This document shows, in pieces, positions 41,758 through 51,239 of a DNA stretch of 64,000 bases (position 1 is its first letter; each line of letters starts with the position of its first letter). Where the stretch lies: assembly GCA_028280615.1 (NCBI GenBank), contig JANQLK010000031.1, positions 186,001 through 250,000 of the forward strand, in the 5' to 3' direction. The notes beneath the pieces were generated by a model that was given only the letters and a program-made list of their open reading frames with translations, was not told where the DNA came from and did no database searches. The translations under genes were made by a program, and so were the position numbers. Source of the stretch: Woeseiaceae bacterium (GTDB lineage: Bacteria; Pseudomonadota; Gammaproteobacteria; Steroidobacterales; Woeseiaceae).

Positions 41758-43050
41758 TTATCCCGTAGCGATCGGCGGCATCAGGAGGTCCGGCAGGAAC
41801 GTCGCGACCTCCGGCCACAGCGTCGCCAGCATCAGCACCGCGATCATGAGCACGAACGGCAGGCCGATTTTCTTCGACACGTCGAGCACGGTGCGGTTGG
41901 CGACGCTCGAGGCGACGTACAGCGTGATGCCGTATGGCGGAGTAATCATACCGATCGACAGGTTGAGGATCACGATCACGCCGAAGTGCAGCGGATCGAT
42001 GCCGAAACTTAACGCAACGGGCAGCAGCACGGGCACCATGACGAGAATCGCCGAGATGCCTTCCATGAACATACCGATCAGGATCAGGAGCAGGTTGGTA
42101 AGTACGAGAAATACGATCGGATTGCCGGTCGTGCCGTGCAGCATCGACGCGATCGTTGCGGGCAGGTTCTCGACCGCGATGAGCCAGGAGAAGATGCTCG
42201 CGGTCGCGATGATCATCATGATCGATGCCGAGACCGAGGCGGCGCGCAGGATCATCCCCGGCAGGTCGGCGAGCGTGACCTCACGGTAGACGAAGCGCGA
42301 GATGACGAGGCCTGCGAAGGCCGCGACCGCCGCGGCCTCGGTCGGCGTGAACACGCCGCCGATGATGCCGCCGACGATGATCAGCGGCAGAAGAAACGCC
42401 GGGATCGCGGCGACGAAGGTCCTGCCGAGCCGCCCGAGCGAGAACGGCTCGGTATCGCGATACGCGTCGCCGCCACGTTTCGCGTATACGTAGCTCGCGA
42501 ACATGATCGCAAGCCCGAGCAACAGTCCCGGCACGATACCTGCGAGGAACGCACGGCCGATCGACAGGTTGGACGTCGTCGCGAGTACGACCATCATGAT
42601 ACTCGGCGGAATGATCGGCCCGAGCGTGCCGGCCGCGGCCATGAGCCCGGCCGAAAAATCGATGTCGTAGCCGCGGCTGCGCATCTCCTCGAGCATGATC
42701 GACGAAATCGCGGCCGTCGACGCGGCACCGGAACCGGACACGGCGGCCATGCCGACGCCGGCGACGGTCGCGACGAGCAGCAGGCTGCCCGTGATCCAGC
42801 CGACCAGCGCCACCGAGAAATCGATGATCCGCCGCGCGATGCCGCCGCGTTCCATGATGATGCCCGTCAACACGAAGAACGGAATCGCCATGACCGTGAA
42901 CGAGTCGAGTCCGCCGTACATACGCTGCGCGATGATGCCGGCCGGGATGTCGGCGAGATAGATCGACAATGCCGCCGATACGCCGAGCGCGAGCACGATC
43001 GGTGTGCCGATCAGGATCAGCAGCAGGAAGGCGATCAGCGTCAGCGTCAC
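41758..43050 (-). CDS. dctM: TRAP transporter large permease subunit
   Basis: A 430-residue integral membrane protein of the DctM family, with the usual about 12 helices; segments GVSAALSIYLADIPAGIIAQ, GGIARRIIDFSVALVGWITG and AAGTLGPIIPPSIMMVVLAT (the GxxPPS loop) are diagnostic. It couples Na+ or H+ flow to uptake with the small subunit and binding protein. I start at the GTG at 43050, four bases after the dctQ stop; further upstream the frame has low-quality residues inside dctQ. Confidence 0.9.
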   Translation of the reverse strand: MTLTLIAFLLLILIGTPIVLALGVSAALSIYLADIPAGIIAQRMYGGLDSFTVMAIPFFVLTGIIMERGGIARRIIDFSVALVGWITGSLLLVATVAGVGMAAVSGSGAASTAAISSIMLEEMRSRGYDIDFSAGLMAAAGTLGPIIPPSIMMVVLATTSNLSIGRAFLAGIVPGLLLGLAIMFASYVYAKRGGDAYRDTEPFSLGRLGRTFVAAIPAFLLPLIIVGGIIGGVFTPTEAAAVAAFAGLVISRFVYREVTLADLPGMILRAASVSASIMMIIATASIFSWLIAVENLPATIASMLHGTTGNPIVFLVLTNLLLILIGMFMEGISAILVMVPVLLPVALSFGIDPLHFGVIVILNLSIGMITPPYGITLYVASSVANRTVLDVSKKIGLPFVLMIAVLMLATLWPEVATFLPDLLMPPIATG

Positions 43051-43054
43051 GGGA

Positions 43055-43564
43055 CTATCGCGCCGGGAGCCGCTCGGATTTCGGGTCGCGCCAGCGCTCG
43101 GCAAGCATCAGCAGGAACTCGAGACCGAAATAGGCAAGCCCGATCGGCAGCGACAGGTAGGGAATCCACATCGGCACCTGCAGCACCGGCGAGGACTGGA
43201 TGCGGCCGATGTCGATAAGCGCAACGCTGCCTGCGATCGCCTGCGTAAGGAACCACAGGCAGGGTACCGCGATCACGATCGTCAGGACGCGCAGCGCCGT
43301 TTCCGGCAGCACGTGGGTCAGCGCATCGACGCTCACGTGCAACCGGTCGCGCATCGCGAGACCGCCGGCCAGGAGAATCATCCAGATCTGCGCGAAGGTC
43401 GCCGTTTCGGCGGTCCAGTCGATGGAGTAGTCGAAAACGTAGCGACCCGCAATCTGCACGAGTACGGCGATGCCCATGTAGCCGAAGAACACGACGACGA
43501 AGGCGGCAACCGTCTTGCGCAGCGCATCGACGATCCCGCGGGCAACGGTGAAGCCACGACTCAT
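43055..43564 (-). CDS. dctQ: TRAP transporter small permease subunit
   Basis: A 169-residue membrane protein of the DctQ family with four helices; VQIAGRYVFDYSIDWTAETATF is the conserved segment (NxxxRYxF-like followed by W and E), and AQIWMILLAGGLAMRDRLHV follows. It pairs with the large subunit. Its ATG overlaps the stop of the binding-protein gene by 4 bases. Confidence 0.88.
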   Translation of the reverse strand: MSRGFTVARGIVDALRKTVAAFVVVFFGYMGIAVLVQIAGRYVFDYSIDWTAETATFAQIWMILLAGGLAMRDRLHVSVDALTHVLPETALRVLTIVIAVPCLWFLTQAIAGSVALIDIGRIQSSPVLQVPMWIPYLSLPIGLAYFGLEFLLMLAERWRDPKSERLPAR

Positions 43565-44541
43565 TCGAGGATGGCCTCGAGCAGCGCGCGGTCCTCGTCG
43601 TTCGTGACGAACTGCTCGTAGACCCGCGCCGAGGCCTCGCGGAACGGCGCCGGGTCGGGGTAGGTGACGACGACTCCCTGCGCCTCGAGCGTTTCGAGCA
43701 GGCTGTTGTCGCTCTCGGCGTAGAGACGCCGCTCGTGATGCGCGGACTGCCGGGCGGCCGTCTCGAGGGCGGCCTGCACGTCGGGCGGCAGGGACTCGAA
43801 GCGTTTGCTGCTCATGAGTACGTCGGCCGTCAGCATGACCCAGCCGAGCTGCGCCCAGTGCGGCGCGACTTCGTAAAACTTCTTGTTGCTGTAGTTCGTG
43901 TTCGCGGCCTCGGCGCCGTCGACGAGCCCGGTCTGTAGCCCGCCGTAGAGCTCGCTGTAGTCGACGGCGACCGCGTTCGCGCCGAAGGCGTTGAACGAGG
44001 CGATGTGCGCGGGCACCTGCATCGTGCGCATCTTCAGGCCCTCAAGATCCTCGATCGAGTGGACGGGCCGCTCCGAGGTCATGATGTGGCGGACGCCGGC
44101 CTCGTAGAACGCGAGCAGGCGAAAGCCGCGTTCCTCGAGCCTTGCCGCGAATTCATCGCCCACCTCGCCGTCCAGCACCGAGTACATGTGTTCGCGGCTC
44201 TCGAACAGAAACGGCAGGTCGAGCACGCCCATGCCGGGCACGAAGTTCGTCACGGGACCGTTGGCGGTGACGACGATATCGATCGCGCCGAGCAGGAGCC
44301 CCTCGAGCATGGCTTTCTCGCCGCCGAGCTGCATCGACGGATAGATCTGTATATCGACGCGGCCGTCCGTTTCCTCGCGGACGATGCGCGCCATCTCGAG
44401 TAGGCCCTGGTGATAGGGTTCGTCGACATTGGTCGTATGGCCGGCGCGAAGCACGAGTTTCCCGGCAGGGCCGGAAACCGGTTTGTCGCCGCATGCGCCA
44501 ATGCACAGGATCAGAAAAAGTGCGACGAAAACACGTGTCAT
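43561..44541 (-). CDS. dctP: TRAP transporter solute-binding lipoprotein
   Basis: A 326-residue periplasmic binding protein with a lipobox IGAC (Cys17), which is less common for DctP proteins. Motifs RAGHTTNVDEPYHQGLLEM, YPSMQLGGEKAMLEGLLLG and LEGLKMRTMQVPAHIASF (containing the Arg that holds the substrate carboxylate) are typical. It probably captures a carboxylic acid. I choose the ATG at 44541, which leaves a clean lipoprotein signal; eight codons upstream is another start. Confidence 0.88.
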   Translation of the reverse strand: MTRVFVALFLILCIGACGDKPVSGPAGKLVLRAGHTTNVDEPYHQGLLEMARIVREETDGRVDIQIYPSMQLGGEKAMLEGLLLGAIDIVVTANGPVTNFVPGMGVLDLPFLFESREHMYSVLDGEVGDEFAARLEERGFRLLAFYEAGVRHIMTSERPVHSIEDLEGLKMRTMQVPAHIASFNAFGANAVAVDYSELYGGLQTGLVDGAEAANTNYSNKKFYEVAPHWAQLGWVMLTADVLMSSKRFESLPPDVQAALETAARQSAHHERRLYAESDNSLLETLEAQGVVVTYPDPAPFREASARVYEQFVTNDEDRALLEAILE

Positions 44542-44715
44542 GCTGGCGGCATCGTTGGCAAACATCGAGCGTCGATTCTAACGCGTCGAGCGGCGGGGCA
44601 CGTGGACCCGCAGTTCGAGGCACGAAAATCGGTACCCGCTCACAGCAGTGCTCCTGCCTTGCGGTCAGAATGTGCCTAAGTCACCGTAACCGTCCCACAG
44701 TGCGTGGAGAGCAAC

Positions 44716-45402
44716 ATGCGCGACGTCAGCATCGATCGAATCATGACGACCGAACCCATTTGCGTCGGCCCCGACGATTCCTTCGCCGAGGCCCAGGACA
44801 AGCTGCGATCGAACGCAATCAACCACCTTCCCGTCGTGGAAGACGGGCGACTGGTTGGCATTCTGTCGGCATCCGACATGCTGCGTGTCGCCCTGATCGA
44901 AGAGGGCTCGTCGGTGCTCAACTCGATTCGCGTGCGCAACTTGATGCGCAGGAAGCTGACGCATATTGGTGCCGGCGCCAGCCTTCGCGAGGCTGCCGAG
45001 GCGCTATCGGACGGGCGCTTTCACGCCTTACCCGTGACCCAACCCGACGGGACGCTGGTTGGAATAGTCACTTCGACGGATCTGATTCGTCACCTGCTGC
45101 AGAGTATTCCGACCGGCGACGGCTCACTGCGGATCGGCGGTCTCGACGCCGTGACCACAGAGTCGGTCGGTGCCGACGTCATCGCGGTCGTCAATCGGGT
45201 GAAGCAGGCCCGCGCGAGCGGCGAAGATCTGGACGCGGCCGAGCATGCCGTCCTCGCGCTATTCAACCGCAATCGCGAACTCGACTCGGTGTACGAGGCG
45301 GCCGAACACTACGTGCGCAGTGGACACGCCGACCGCGAACACAGCGCGCTCGTCAAGTGCCTGTCCGGCGTGGCCGGCAAAGGGTCGAAGTTGACGCTTT
45401 GA
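44716..45402 (+). CDS. CBS-domain protein
   Basis: A 228-residue cytosolic protein with two CBS motifs (residues about 1-60: MTTEPICVGPDDSFAEAQDK, NHLPVVEDGRLVGILSASD; and 75-125: KLTHIGAGASLREAAEAL, ALPVTQPDGTLVGIVTSTD), followed by a C-terminal helical region (AEHAVLALFNRNRELDSVYE). CBS pairs bind adenine nucleotides and act as energy or ligand sensors. ATG at 44716 with GGAGAG upstream. It converges with the helicase gene. Confidence 0.85.
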   Translation: MRDVSIDRIMTTEPICVGPDDSFAEAQDKLRSNAINHLPVVEDGRLVGILSASDMLRVALIEEGSSVLNSIRVRNLMRRKLTHIGAGASLREAAEALSDGRFHALPVTQPDGTLVGIVTSTDLIRHLLQSIPTGDGSLRIGGLDAVTTESVGADVIAVVNRVKQARASGEDLDAAEHAVLALFNRNRELDSVYEAAEHYVRSGHADREHSALVKCLSGVAGKGSKLTL

Positions 45403-45408
45403 CGTCGG

Positions 45409-46686
45409 TCAGGCGTGCGTCCGCCGTCGGGCACCTCCGCCCCGCTTTCCGCCGCGTGACGCCGGCTTGCCGGCCGCCTGCTTGCGGCCTGCACGGTTGC
45501 GCCCGGGGCGCTGACGCTGCCCGCGACCGTTCTGGATCGGCTCCGGCTGGATGCGCGAATCCGGCGCGAAGCCGTCGACGACCTGCTTGTCGATGCGCGT
45601 CTTCAGCAGGCGCTCGATGTCTGCAAGCAACTTGTCCTCGTCGACGCAGACGAGCGAAACCGCGTGGCCGTCCTGGCCGGCGCGCGCCGTCCGGCCGATG
45701 CGATGCACGTAGTCCTCCGGCACGTTCGGCAGCTCGTAGTTAACGACGTGCGGCAGCCGATCGATATCGAGGCCGCGGGCCGCGATGTCGGTGGCGACGA
45801 GCACGCGAACCTTGCCGGACTTGAAGTCTGCCAGCGCCCGCGTGCGTGCACCCTGCGACTTGTTGCCATGAATCGCCGCAGCCCCGAGGCCATCGCCCGT
45901 GAGCTGTTTGGCGAGCCGGTTTGCGCCGTGCTTGGTGCGTGTAAAGACAAGCACCTGGCGCCAGTTTCCCTTGCCGATCAGGAGCGACAGAAGCTCGCGC
46001 TTGCGTGCCTTGTCCACGGGGTGCACGAGTTGGCTCACGCGCTCCGCCGTCGTATTGCGGGGCGCGACTTCGATTTCGACAGGCGTGGTCAGGATGCTTG
46101 CGGCAAGACTACGGATGTCCTTCGAAAACGTCGCCGAGAACAGCAGGTTTTGCCGCCTGTCGGGCAGCAACTGAAGTACCTTGCGAATGTCGCGGATAAA
46201 GCCCATGTCGAGCATCCGATCGGCTTCGTCGAGCACGAGGACTTCGACCGACGACAGGTCGATGGTGTTCCGCTGCACGTGGTCGAGCAGGCGCCCCGGC
46301 GTTGCGACGACGATGTCGACGCCCGACCGGAGCTCCGAAATCTGCGGCCGAATGTTGACGCCGCCGAAGATCTGCGCGGACTTCAGGGGCAGGTTGCAGC
46401 CGTAGTTGCCGACGCTCTCGATGACCTGCGCCGCCAGTTCGCGCGTGGGCACGAGCACGAGCGCGCGAACCACCCGTCTTTTGGGCCGGTGCGCGGCGAG
46501 CCGCTGCAAGAGGGGTAGCGTGAATCCCGCGGTCTTGCCCGTGCCCGTCTGGGCACTCGCGAGGATGTCGCGGCCGTCGAGTATCGGCGGAACGGCTTCG
46601 CGCTGGATCGGGGTTGCCTGCTCGTAGCCCTGCTTTTTGACAGCAGCGAGCAATTCGGCGGACAGGCCGAGTTCTGAGAATGACAC
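45409..46686 (-). CDS. rhlE: DEAD-box RNA helicase (RhlE-like)
   Basis: A 425-residue RNA helicase. Motifs in order: Q motif [14 protein letters not shown], Walker [42 protein letters not shown] in [31 protein letters not shown] and [13 protein letters not shown]. The C-terminal tail is rich in Arg/Gly/Gln ([17 protein letters not shown]), an RNA-binding tail typical of RhlE. I start at the GTG at 46686 giving VSFSELGLS, the normal RhlE opening; the frame upstream reads 34 codons of atypical sequence. Confidence 0.88.
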   Translation of the reverse strand: MSFSELGLSAELLAAVKKQGYEQATPIQREAVPPILDGRDILASAQTGTGKTAGFTLPLLQRLAAHRPKRRVVRALVLVPTRELAAQVIESVGNYGCNLPLKSAQIFGGVNIRPQISELRSGVDIVVATPGRLLDHVQRNTIDLSSVEVLVLDEADRMLDMGFIRDIRKVLQLLPDRRQNLLFSATFSKDIRSLAASILTTPVEIEVAPRNTTAERVSQLVHPVDKARKRELLSLLIGKGNWRQVLVFTRTKHGANRLAKQLTGDGLGAAAIHGNKSQGARTRALADFKSGKVRVLVATDIAARGLDIDRLPHVVNYELPNVPEDYVHRIGRTARAGQDGHAVSLVCVDEDKLLADIERLLKTRIDKQVVDGFAPDSRIQPEPIQNGRGQRQRPGRNRAGRKQAAGKPASRGGKRGGGARRRTHA

Positions 46687-46869
46687 TGGATTTGTACTCC
46701 GATTCGTCTGATCCGGATCGCGGTGATGCCGCGAGCGGCTCGGCCCAGACTGGAAATCGTTGGGGTGCTCCGAAAGCGAGAGGCGCATTTCGAAGGAGTG
46801 GCGCAGACCGAAGGGCGCCAGGATGCGCGGGACTCTAACAGAAGCCTGCCGAAAGGGAAGCCTTTTTGT

Positions 46870-48285
46870 TCACGTTCCGCAAAACGTCTGCAGGACTCGC
46901 TCCTGGGGCTCAGGTGCATTGGCAAGCTCAGCGAGAGCGGGGTGCTCCACAAACGGTTCGTCAAGCACGGAGCGGAGGTTTTCGAACACCGTGAGCTCCC
47001 CGTCAACGGCGCCCTGGATGGCCTCCTCGACGCGGTGGTTGCGTGGTATGAACAGCGGGTTGACGGCATTCATGGCCGCCGCGAGCTCGTTCGCATCGCG
47101 GCCCTGATCCCCGACGCGCCGGCGCCAGCGCGCCTCGAAATCGCCGAAGACTGCTGTGTCCGCGGCGTCGATACGGCTTACGAGTTCGCGAAAGCTCAAC
47201 GTGTAGTCGAGGCCGTGTTCCTCGAGATAGACGAGCCAGTCGGCGATCAGCCTGTCGTCCCCGGCGCAGGAATCGAGCAGCCCCAGCTTCGCCCGCATGC
47301 GCTCCAGGTAGGCCGCCTCGTAACGGTCCGGGAACTCCGACAGGACCGTTTCGAACGCGTCGCGCGTGTCGCTGATCATCAGCAGGCACTCGGCGAGCCG
47401 CGCGAGGTTCCACTGCGCGATTGCGGGCTGGTTGCCGAATGCGTAGCGGCCCTGGTGGTCGATCGAGCTGAACACCTTGTCGTGGCGATACTCGTCCATG
47501 AAGGCACAGGGCCCGTAGTCGATCGTCTCGCCCGCGATCGACGTGTTGTCCGTGTTCATGACGCCGTGAATGAAGCCGAGCGACATCCAGTGCGCGACGA
47601 GGCCGGCCTGGCGTTCCGCGACGGCGCGAAACAATGCGACATAGCGGTCGTCCGCCCCGGCCGCGTCAGGATAGTGCCGGTCGATGCAGTAGTCCGCGAG
47701 CGCGACGAGGTCGGCCTCGAGGCCGCGCGCGGCGAGGAACTGGAACGTGCCGACTCTCAGGTGACTGGCCGCGACGCGCGTGAACACGGCGCCCGGCCAG
47801 GCGCCGTCCCGGTACACGCGCTCGCCCGTCGCGACCGCGGCGAGCGCGCGCGTCGTCGGCACGCCGAGCCGGTGCATAGCCTCGCTGACCAGGTATTCGC
47901 GGATGACAGGGCCGAGCCAGGAGCGGCCGTCGCCGCCCCGCGAGTAGGGCGTCCTGCCCGATCCCTTAAGCTGGATGTCGAAGCGCCTGCCGGACTCGTC
48001 GACAGCTTCGCCGAGCAGCGCCGCGCGGCCGTCGCCGAGAACCGGCACGAACATGCCGAACTGGTGGCCGGCGTAGGCGAACGCGACGGGGTCGAATTCG
48101 TCGGGCAGCGGCCCGCCGCTGAAGACTTCGGCACAACGTCGACGGTCAATGCCGAGCTCCGACACCCTGAGCGCCTCGGCGAGTGGCTCGTTCCAGGCCA
48201 GCAGTTCGGGCGCATCGGCGGCATCGGGTGTGACCGCGGTATGGAGCACCTCCGGCAACCGGCGGTAGTCGTGTTCGATTCGCAC
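46870..48285 (-). CDS. selO: Protein adenylyltransferase SelO (YdiU)
   Basis: A 471-residue pseudokinase-fold enzyme that transfers AMP to Ser/Thr/Tyr of proteins. The SelO pattern is clear: SGGPLPDEFDPVAFAYAGHQ, GRRFDIQLKGSGRTPYSRGG, SWLGPVIREYLVSEAMHRLG, HGVMNTDNTSIAGETIDYGP and CAFMDEY with the kinase-fold metal and nucleotide residues. The end QTFCGT has a Cys three residues from the terminus, where animal SelO has selenocysteine, so a redox switch is possible. It lies 8 bases from the next gene upstream on the same strand. Confidence 0.9.
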   Translation of the reverse strand: MRIEHDYRRLPEVLHTAVTPDAADAPELLAWNEPLAEALRVSELGIDRRRCAEVFSGGPLPDEFDPVAFAYAGHQFGMFVPVLGDGRAALLGEAVDESGRRFDIQLKGSGRTPYSRGGDGRSWLGPVIREYLVSEAMHRLGVPTTRALAAVATGERVYRDGAWPGAVFTRVAASHLRVGTFQFLAARGLEADLVALADYCIDRHYPDAAGADDRYVALFRAVAERQAGLVAHWMSLGFIHGVMNTDNTSIAGETIDYGPCAFMDEYRHDKVFSSIDHQGRYAFGNQPAIAQWNLARLAECLLMISDTRDAFETVLSEFPDRYEAAYLERMRAKLGLLDSCAGDDRLIADWLVYLEEHGLDYTLSFRELVSRIDAADTAVFGDFEARWRRRVGDQGRDANELAAAMNAVNPLFIPRNHRVEEAIQGAVDGELTVFENLRSVLDEPFVEHPALAELANAPEPQERVLQTFCGT

Positions 48286-48293
48286 GCCCCAGG

Positions 48294-48920
48294 TCAGGCG
48301 CCACTCGCCAACAGGAGCGCGCTGTCATATCGAGGCAGCGCCCGCCGCCAGTCTCGTGCGCGCATCGAGCGCTGGTCACCGAGCGTCACGGCCGCGCGTA
48401 TCGATCGGCTCAGCGCGCTTGCGTACAGCCGCTGGTAGTAGGGCGCTCGGCCGACGTAGAACGGCAGGATCTCCTCGAGCGTCAGGTCGCTGTCGAGCGT
48501 CTCGGCGAAGGCATCGTAAAAGCGCGCGATGGCCGCGCTGACCTCGGTCTGCTCGGCGAGCCGTTCCGAGGGCGTGATCGTCCAGGTCATGTCGCGCTGC
48601 AGCACGCAGGTGCCGACGAAACCTTCGCGGCGCTCCTCTGACCACTGCTCGGGGGCAATCAGGCTCAAGGCCCAGTCGCCATCGATGAGATAGAGATAGT
48701 TCGAGACGCCGATCGACGGCTTGTACTTGAAGCTCGCCGACAGCACGAGCATCGACGTGAAGTACTCGGCCAGCACCTGCGCCTGCGTCTTCGCGACGAC
48801 GCCGCGCGGCTCGCTCGTGTACCAGTCGAGCATGAAGCCGTTGACGCCCTTTCCATCGATGTTGATGGGTCGGGACGCGATGGCCGTGGTATCGGTTCCG
48901 CGTTTTCGAATGTTCGCCAT
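48294..48920 (-). CDS. Conserved-looking protein of unknown function
   Basis: A 208-residue protein with no family I can name with confidence. It has TDTTAIASRPINIDGKGVNG, then FMLDWYTSEPRGVVAKTQAQ, an aromatic central region (SNYLYLIDGDWALSLIAPEQ) and a C-terminal Arg-rich part (GDQRSMRARDWRRALPRY). No signal peptide or membrane helix. I choose ATG 48920; there are in-frame starts further upstream. It is directly upstream of selO, so a substrate or partner link is possible but not shown. Confidence 0.55.
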   Translation of the reverse strand: MANIRKRGTDTTAIASRPINIDGKGVNGFMLDWYTSEPRGVVAKTQAQVLAEYFTSMLVLSASFKYKPSIGVSNYLYLIDGDWALSLIAPEQWSEERREGFVGTCVLQRDMTWTITPSERLAEQTEVSAAIARFYDAFAETLDSDLTLEEILPFYVGRAPYYQRLYASALSRSIRAAVTLGDQRSMRARDWRRALPRYDSALLLASGA

Positions 48921-49121
48921 AGGAGCGCGATTATGCCCGCCCGCTGGCAGCGCTGCCATGACGCAGGGCACGATGCGGGAGCGAGCAGCCGAATGCTCGA
49001 TAACGGGACAGCTCGTCCCGCAAGCGGGACAGAGCGCTCATGTCGGCGATGAGCTTCAATACGAATAGTTAATGCGTTCAACCACATAGGAAACTGGCAT
49101 CATTCCTGCATTACGAGAGCG

Positions 49122-50375
49122 ATGGTAGACATCAAACGACCGGACCTGAAGCGCAAGCGCCAACGCAGGCAGTGGCTGTACGCGGCTGTCGGCGTTGCCG
49201 CGTTGTCTGCCTCGGCTGCGGCGGTTTTCTATCTCGATCCTGCCACCCCCTCGGTGCCACGCAACTCGGTGTGGACCGACACCGTGCGCGAAGGCGAATT
49301 CGTGCGCGAGGTGCGGGGCCCGGGCACGCTCGTGCCGCGCGAGATTCGATGGATTCCGGCAGCCAGCGCCGGGCGCATCGAACGCATCCTCGTGAAACCC
49401 GGCGCGCGGGTCGAGGAGGACACGGTGCTGGCCGAACTCTCCAATCCCGAGCTCCTGCAACAGGCCGACGAAGCCCGTTGGCAGGCCGAGGCCGCGGCAG
49501 CGGACTGGCGTTCGCTCGAAGCCGAGCTCGATCGTCAGCTGCTGGATGCGCAGGCCGGGCTTGCCGCGGTGCGGGCCGATTACATGAGCGCGCGATTGCA
49601 GGCTGACGCCGAGGGCAGCCTCGCCGAAACCGGCGTGGTCTCGGCACTGCAGTACCAGCAGACCCGATTGCGTGCCGACCAGCTGGAGTTACGTCTCGGA
49701 CTGGAGGAGAAGCGCATCACGCGTCTCGAGTCCTCAATACAGGCCCAGCTCGACGCGCGCCGCGCCAGCGTGGAGCAGGCGAATCGGCTGCGAGAGCAGC
49801 GCGACCGGCAGGTAGCCGACCTGAGCATTCGGTCCGGAATCGCCGGCGTACTTCAACAGGTGCCCGTGGAAGAGGGGCAGCAGGTCGAACTCGGGGCCAA
49901 CGTTGCCCGAGTGGCCCGCCCCGACGAATTGATTGCTGAACTCCGCATCGCCGAGACCCAGGCTCGCGACGTGCAACTCGACCAGTCCGTCAAGGTCGAC
50001 ACGCGAAACGGCATCGTCGCCGGCCGCGTGATTCGCATCGATCCCGCGGTCCAGAACGGCACCGTGCAGGTCGACGTCGAACTGGTCGGCGAGCTGCCGG
50101 CCGGCGCGCGTCCCGATCTCACGGTCGACGGCACGATCGAAATCGAGCGGCTCGACGACGTGCTGTTCGTCGGCAGGCCCGCCTACAGCCAGCCCGAGAG
50201 CGCGTTGGAGCTCTTCCGGCTCGACGGCGAGAGCCAGGCGCGGCGTGTCAACGTCTCCTTCGGTCGCGCCTCGGTGAACCTGATCGAGATCCGCTCGGGA
50301 TTGCAGCAGGGCGACCGCGTAATCCTGTCCGACACCTCGGCATGGCAAGACTTCGAAACTCTGCGGATCGAGTGA
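49122..50375 (+). CDS. Periplasmic adaptor (HlyD/MacA-like) of the exporter
   Basis: A 417-residue membrane-fusion protein: N-terminal transmembrane helix (QWLYAAVGVAALSASAAAVF), a beta-barrel/lipoyl region (EGEFVREVRGPGTLVPREIR, IERILVKPGARVEEDTVLAEL), a long coiled coil (about 115-230) and the closing lipoyl half (QQVPVEEGQQVELGANVARV, GIVAGRVIRIDPAVQNGTVQ). It should link the MacB-like permease to an outer-membrane channel not encoded here. First gene of the operon. Confidence 0.85.
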   Translation: MVDIKRPDLKRKRQRRQWLYAAVGVAALSASAAAVFYLDPATPSVPRNSVWTDTVREGEFVREVRGPGTLVPREIRWIPAASAGRIERILVKPGARVEEDTVLAELSNPELLQQADEARWQAEAAAADWRSLEAELDRQLLDAQAGLAAVRADYMSARLQADAEGSLAETGVVSALQYQQTRLRADQLELRLGLEEKRITRLESSIQAQLDARRASVEQANRLREQRDRQVADLSIRSGIAGVLQQVPVEEGQQVELGANVARVARPDELIAELRIAETQARDVQLDQSVKVDTRNGIVAGRVIRIDPAVQNGTVQVDVELVGELPAGARPDLTVDGTIEIERLDDVLFVGRPAYSQPESALELFRLDGESQARRVNVSFGRASVNLIEIRSGLQQGDRVILSDTSAWQDFETLRIE

Positions 50376-50418
50376 AAGCGGTAGCGACATCCAACATGCA
50401 TACGAGAGGGAATGCCCA

Positions 50419-51204
50419 ATGAGCGAATCGAATTCACTTATCCAAATGACCGAGATCCTCAAGGTATTCTATGCCGACGAGGTGGAGACCCACGCCCTGT
50501 CAGGCATCCATCTCAACATCGACAAGGGCGAGTACGTGTCGGTCTCCGGTCCCTCGGGCTGCGGCAAATCGACGCTGCTGTCGTTACTCGGCTTGCTCGA
50601 CACCCCGAGCCGGGGCAGCTACCAGTTGAGCGGCGTACCGGTCGAGGATATTGACATCCACGAACGCGCCCGGATCAGAAACAAGGAAATCGGATTCATC
50701 TTCCAGGCCTTCAACCTCATCGGCGATCTGACGGTGGTCGAGAACGTCGAACTGCCGCTGACCTACCGCGAAGGCGTCGCCCGCAAGACGCGCCGCGACA
50801 GGGCCCTGGAGTCGCTGGAGCGCGTCGGCATGGCACACCGGCTCAACCACTATCCCTCGCAGCTTTCCGGCGGTCAGCAGCAACGCGTCGCGGTGGCCCG
50901 CGCGCTCGTTGGCGACCCCTCCATTCTCCTGGCCGACGAGCCTACCGGTAACCTCGACTCGCGGAACGGCGAGCAGGTCATGGTGCTGCTGGAAGAATTG
51001 CACAAAGGCGGCGCCACTATCTGCATGGTTACGCACGATCCCCGTTACGCGGACTTTGCCAAGCGCCAGATTTACATGTTCGATGGCCGCATAGTCGACG
51101 AGGAGACCCTTATGCGTCTGCGGGAGGAGGAGGACAAACGCATTCGTGAGCTCGCCGCTCTACAGGCGGGCGACCGCGGGGAGGCCGCGGCCGACAGCCA
51201 TTGA
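50419..51204 (+). CDS. ABC transporter ATPase (LolD/MacB type)
   Basis: A 261-residue ATPase with Walker [11 protein letters not shown] loop [13 protein letters not shown], signature [15 protein letters not shown], Walker [15 protein letters not shown] and H loop VTHDPRYA. It powers the permease encoded at 54063. The C-terminal tail ([22 protein letters not shown]) is extra. ATG at 50419; 44 bases after the adaptor. Confidence 0.9.
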   Translation: MSESNSLIQMTEILKVFYADEVETHALSGIHLNIDKGEYVSVSGPSGCGKSTLLSLLGLLDTPSRGSYQLSGVPVEDIDIHERARIRNKEIGFIFQAFNLIGDLTVVENVELPLTYREGVARKTRRDRALESLERVGMAHRLNHYPSQLSGGQQQRVAVARALVGDPSILLADEPTGNLDSRNGEQVMVLLEELHKGGATICMVTHDPRYADFAKRQIYMFDGRIVDEETLMRLREEEDKRIRELAALQAGDRGEAAADSH

Positions 51205-51239
51205 CGCAGACCGCGTCGACGCGGCTGTAAAATAGCGCC

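Noticed and set aside
46723..48438. A 571-residue plus-strand frame opposite selO
   Set aside because: Antisense shadow of selO with Arg/Val/Ala-rich composition and no motif.
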